Below, piece after piece: positions 62,630 through 64,000 of a stretch of 64,000 bases of DNA. Position 1 is the stretch's first letter. Each line of letters opens with the position of its first letter. The notes beneath the pieces were generated by a model. That model was given only the letters and a program-made list of their open reading frames with translations. It was not told the origin of the DNA and made no database searches. Source of the DNA: Paulinella micropora (taxonomy: Eukaryota; Cercozoa; Imbricatea; Euglyphida); NCBI GenBank assembly GCA_009731375.1, contig BJOX01000290.1:106952-170951 (forward strand). Direction: 5' to 3'. A program made the position numbers and the translations under genes.

Positions 62630-63469
62630 TCAAAGGTCCGTGATAATGTGTGTGTGTTGTGGGAATCCCAGCCCTGCCATTGGTTGCCAGCGTTCTTCCT
62701 CCGGCTCTTGCTCAGGCTGTTCCTGACGCGCGGGAGAGTTAGGCGCCGCGTGCAGTGCTGGTGAAGGAGAGGCAGTATGCGCTGGCGCAACAAGCACACT
62801 TGCTATTGAATCGGTCTGGCTGCTGGAAGTTGCAGGCCCGATAGTTGCATCCTTGCAAACAGCACCGCCAGAAACAGGAGCTGCCGGATTCTGTCCGTTC
62901 TTATCGTGGTGTGAAGTTGCCGCTTCCGAGGATCCTTGGACATCCAAATCTACGATTTCTGAATAGTCTGTGCTGTTGCTGTAGCTGTCTGCACTGGTCC
63001 TTCTCCTCTTGACGCCTCGCGGGTCGCTTGCGGTGCTGGACTGGGAGGACGCTGGACTGCACGCTTCCAACGCCACACTGAACGCTTCGAGGCGTGCCCG
63101 AGCGGCCGCTGCAGGCGTGGAAGAGGTCTGTGCTGTTGTGGTGCCAACAGCAAGGAAGGGCGGTTGTGCCGCTGAGTTCGTGACAGACAAGGTCGAGCAT
63201 GAGGACGAGGAGGAAGAGGAGAGGGGAGGGCAAGCGGACGGAGGTAAAGAAGATAACGACGAGTCAGGAAATATTGCAAGTGCGCCTGTAGTTGCAGTAC
63301 TTGCCTTACCAATCTTTGGTGAGGTGGTGGGGTGTGCTTGGCTTTCTTCTTGCGCTGTGGGCTGCTCGCAAACAGACGACGAAGAAGAATCGAGATGCAC
63401 GTCGCCTGCGAGCGCAGGAAGAACAGCTAACAGTTTGTTTGCTAGCGCAGCAGTGGCGGCTGGGCGCAT
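62630..63469 (-). CDS. Ser/Ala/Pro-rich hypothetical protein (or exon)
   Basis: 279-codon open frame on the - strand, starting MRPAATAALANKLLAVLPAL and ending HTHIITDL before a stop. It is GC-rich like the exons of the giant gene. It is rich in Ser, Ala and Thr, with a basic GVKRRRTS cluster that could be a nuclear signal and an acidic STDYSEIVDLDVQ stretch. No domain recognised. It may be one exon of a longer gene. An open frame lies opposite on the + strand (63009-63914), but it runs into poly-Leu/Phe triplet repeat, so the - strand reading is preferred. Confidence 0.45.
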   Translation of the reverse strand: MRPAATAALANKLLAVLPALAGDVHLDSSSSSVCEQPTAQEESQAHPTTSPKIGKASTATTGALAIFPDSSLSSLPPSACPPLSSSSSSSCSTLSVTNSAAQPPFLAVGTTTAQTSSTPAAAARARLEAFSVALEACSPASSQSSTASDPRGVKRRRTSADSYSNSTDYSEIVDLDVQGSSEAATSHHDKNGQNPAAPVSGGAVCKDATIGPATSSSQTDSIASVLVAPAHTASPSPALHAAPNSPARQEQPEQEPEEERWQPMAGLGFPQHTHIITDL

Positions 63470-63864
63470 CCATGCGTCCCTCCTCCTCCTCCTCCTCCTT
63501 CTTCTTCTTCTTCTTCTTCTTCTTCTTCTTCTTCTTCTTCTTCTTCTTCTTCCTTCTTCTTCTTCTTCTTCTTCTTCTTCTTCTTCTTCCTCCTCCTCCT
63601 CCTCCTTCTTCTTCTTCCTTCTTCTTCCTTCTTCCTTCTTTCTTCTTTCTTCTTTCTTCTTTCTCTTGCTTCTTGCTTCTTGCTTCTTCTTCTTCTTCTT
63701 CTTCTTCTTCTTCTTCTCCTCCTCCTCCTCCTCTTCCTCCTCCTCCTCCTCCTTCTTCTTCTTCTTCTTCTTCTTCTTCTTCTTCTTCCTCCTCCTCCTG
63801 CTGCTGCTGCGGCCGCTGCTTAGTACTATATTATTATTATTACTATTATTACTATTATCATTAC

Positions 63865-63903
<39 letters not shown>
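63470..63903. repeat. CTT/CCT and ATT trinucleotide arrays
   Basis: TTC/TCC triplets (63480-63820), a short CTG run, then an ATT array leading into a SINE. On the - strand this is GAA/GGA directly upstream of the Ser-rich frame. Confidence 0.9.
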
Positions 63904-64000
63904 GGACACCGTGATAGCCCAGTGGTCAAGTTCTACCATCTGAGCACTGTCGCCAGTTCGATTCCCGTCGGTGCCACCAGTATTTTCATTGAACATACCG
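63904..64000 (+). mobile_element. SINE copy 10 (cut by window end)
   Basis: GGACACCGTGATAGCCCAG head, B-box GTTCGATTCCC, body to CATTGAACATACCG at the window edge. Preceded by an ATT array. Confidence 0.88.

Noticed and set aside
63009-63914. 301-codon + strand frame ending in poly Leu/Phe/Ser
   Set aside because: More than a third is a translation of TTC/TCC triplets; the overlapping - strand frame has a cleaner composition.

Overview
This window is eukaryotic nuclear DNA. It has dozens of spliceosomal introns with GT-AG borders, GC-rich exons with proper reading-phase continuity, tRNA-derived SINEs, a Ty1/copia-type LTR retrotransposon, and very heavy simple-sequence DNA (GATA/TATC, GTAT, ATT, hexamers). 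The sequence alone does not name the organism. A microbial eukaryote (alga or other protist) or an early-branching holozoan-type genome fits better than a bacterium, a virus or a gene-dense fungus. Eleven N-gaps sit mostly in or beside homopolymer or microsatellite tracts.

Main result: almost all coding DNA on the + strand between 3181 and 52032 reads as ONE gene. I traced 70 exons by hand, and every junction keeps the reading frame except across the 26615-26813 gap, where phase is only consistent. The predicted protein has about 6,475 residues plus whatever the gap hides. In order it has: a signal peptide; a giant extracellular arm of about 27 fibronectin-III, 14 EGF-like, one fibronectin-II and nine DOMON (cytochrome-b-type) domains; Thr/Ser-rich stalks; a ferric-reductase/NADPH-oxidase (NOX/FRE) membrane core; and FAD- and NADPH-binding domains. 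The NADPH-binding domain is interrupted. Its first half ends at a conserved Y-x-T-G-type strand (33604-33693). Then 36 tiny exons (33988-49478) encode about 876 residues of charged, Pro/Ser-rich, low-complexity chain. The domain then resumes at a GRP motif (49566), contains a second small insertion that looks like a CX2C-X10-CX2C zinc ribbon, and finishes with the SGPE motif and the usual F-x-x-x-K-E C-terminus at 52032. Seven DOMON domains lie in a single 8.7-kb intronless exon (16196-24921) as EGF-DOMON-FN3-FN3 supermodules of about 1.15 kb. The inferred role is a plasma-membrane NADPH oxidoreductase that passes electrons to an extracellular chain of haem domains.

Layout: 1-714 gap; 715-2855 GATA satellite; 3181-52032 giant gene, with introns built largely of microsatellites and holding nine SINE copies; 52033-53529 intergenic; 53530-61732 an 8.2-kb copia-like element on the - strand with 345-bp LTRs and a 5-bp target duplication (CAAGT), its coding region broken by frameshifts; 61733-62629 intergenic; 62630-63469 a Ser-rich open reading frame on the - strand; 63470-63903 triplet repeats; 63904-64000 the start of another SINE.

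Exon borders were inferred by eye from splice signals, phase and domain continuity. No alignment, transcript or database search was available.
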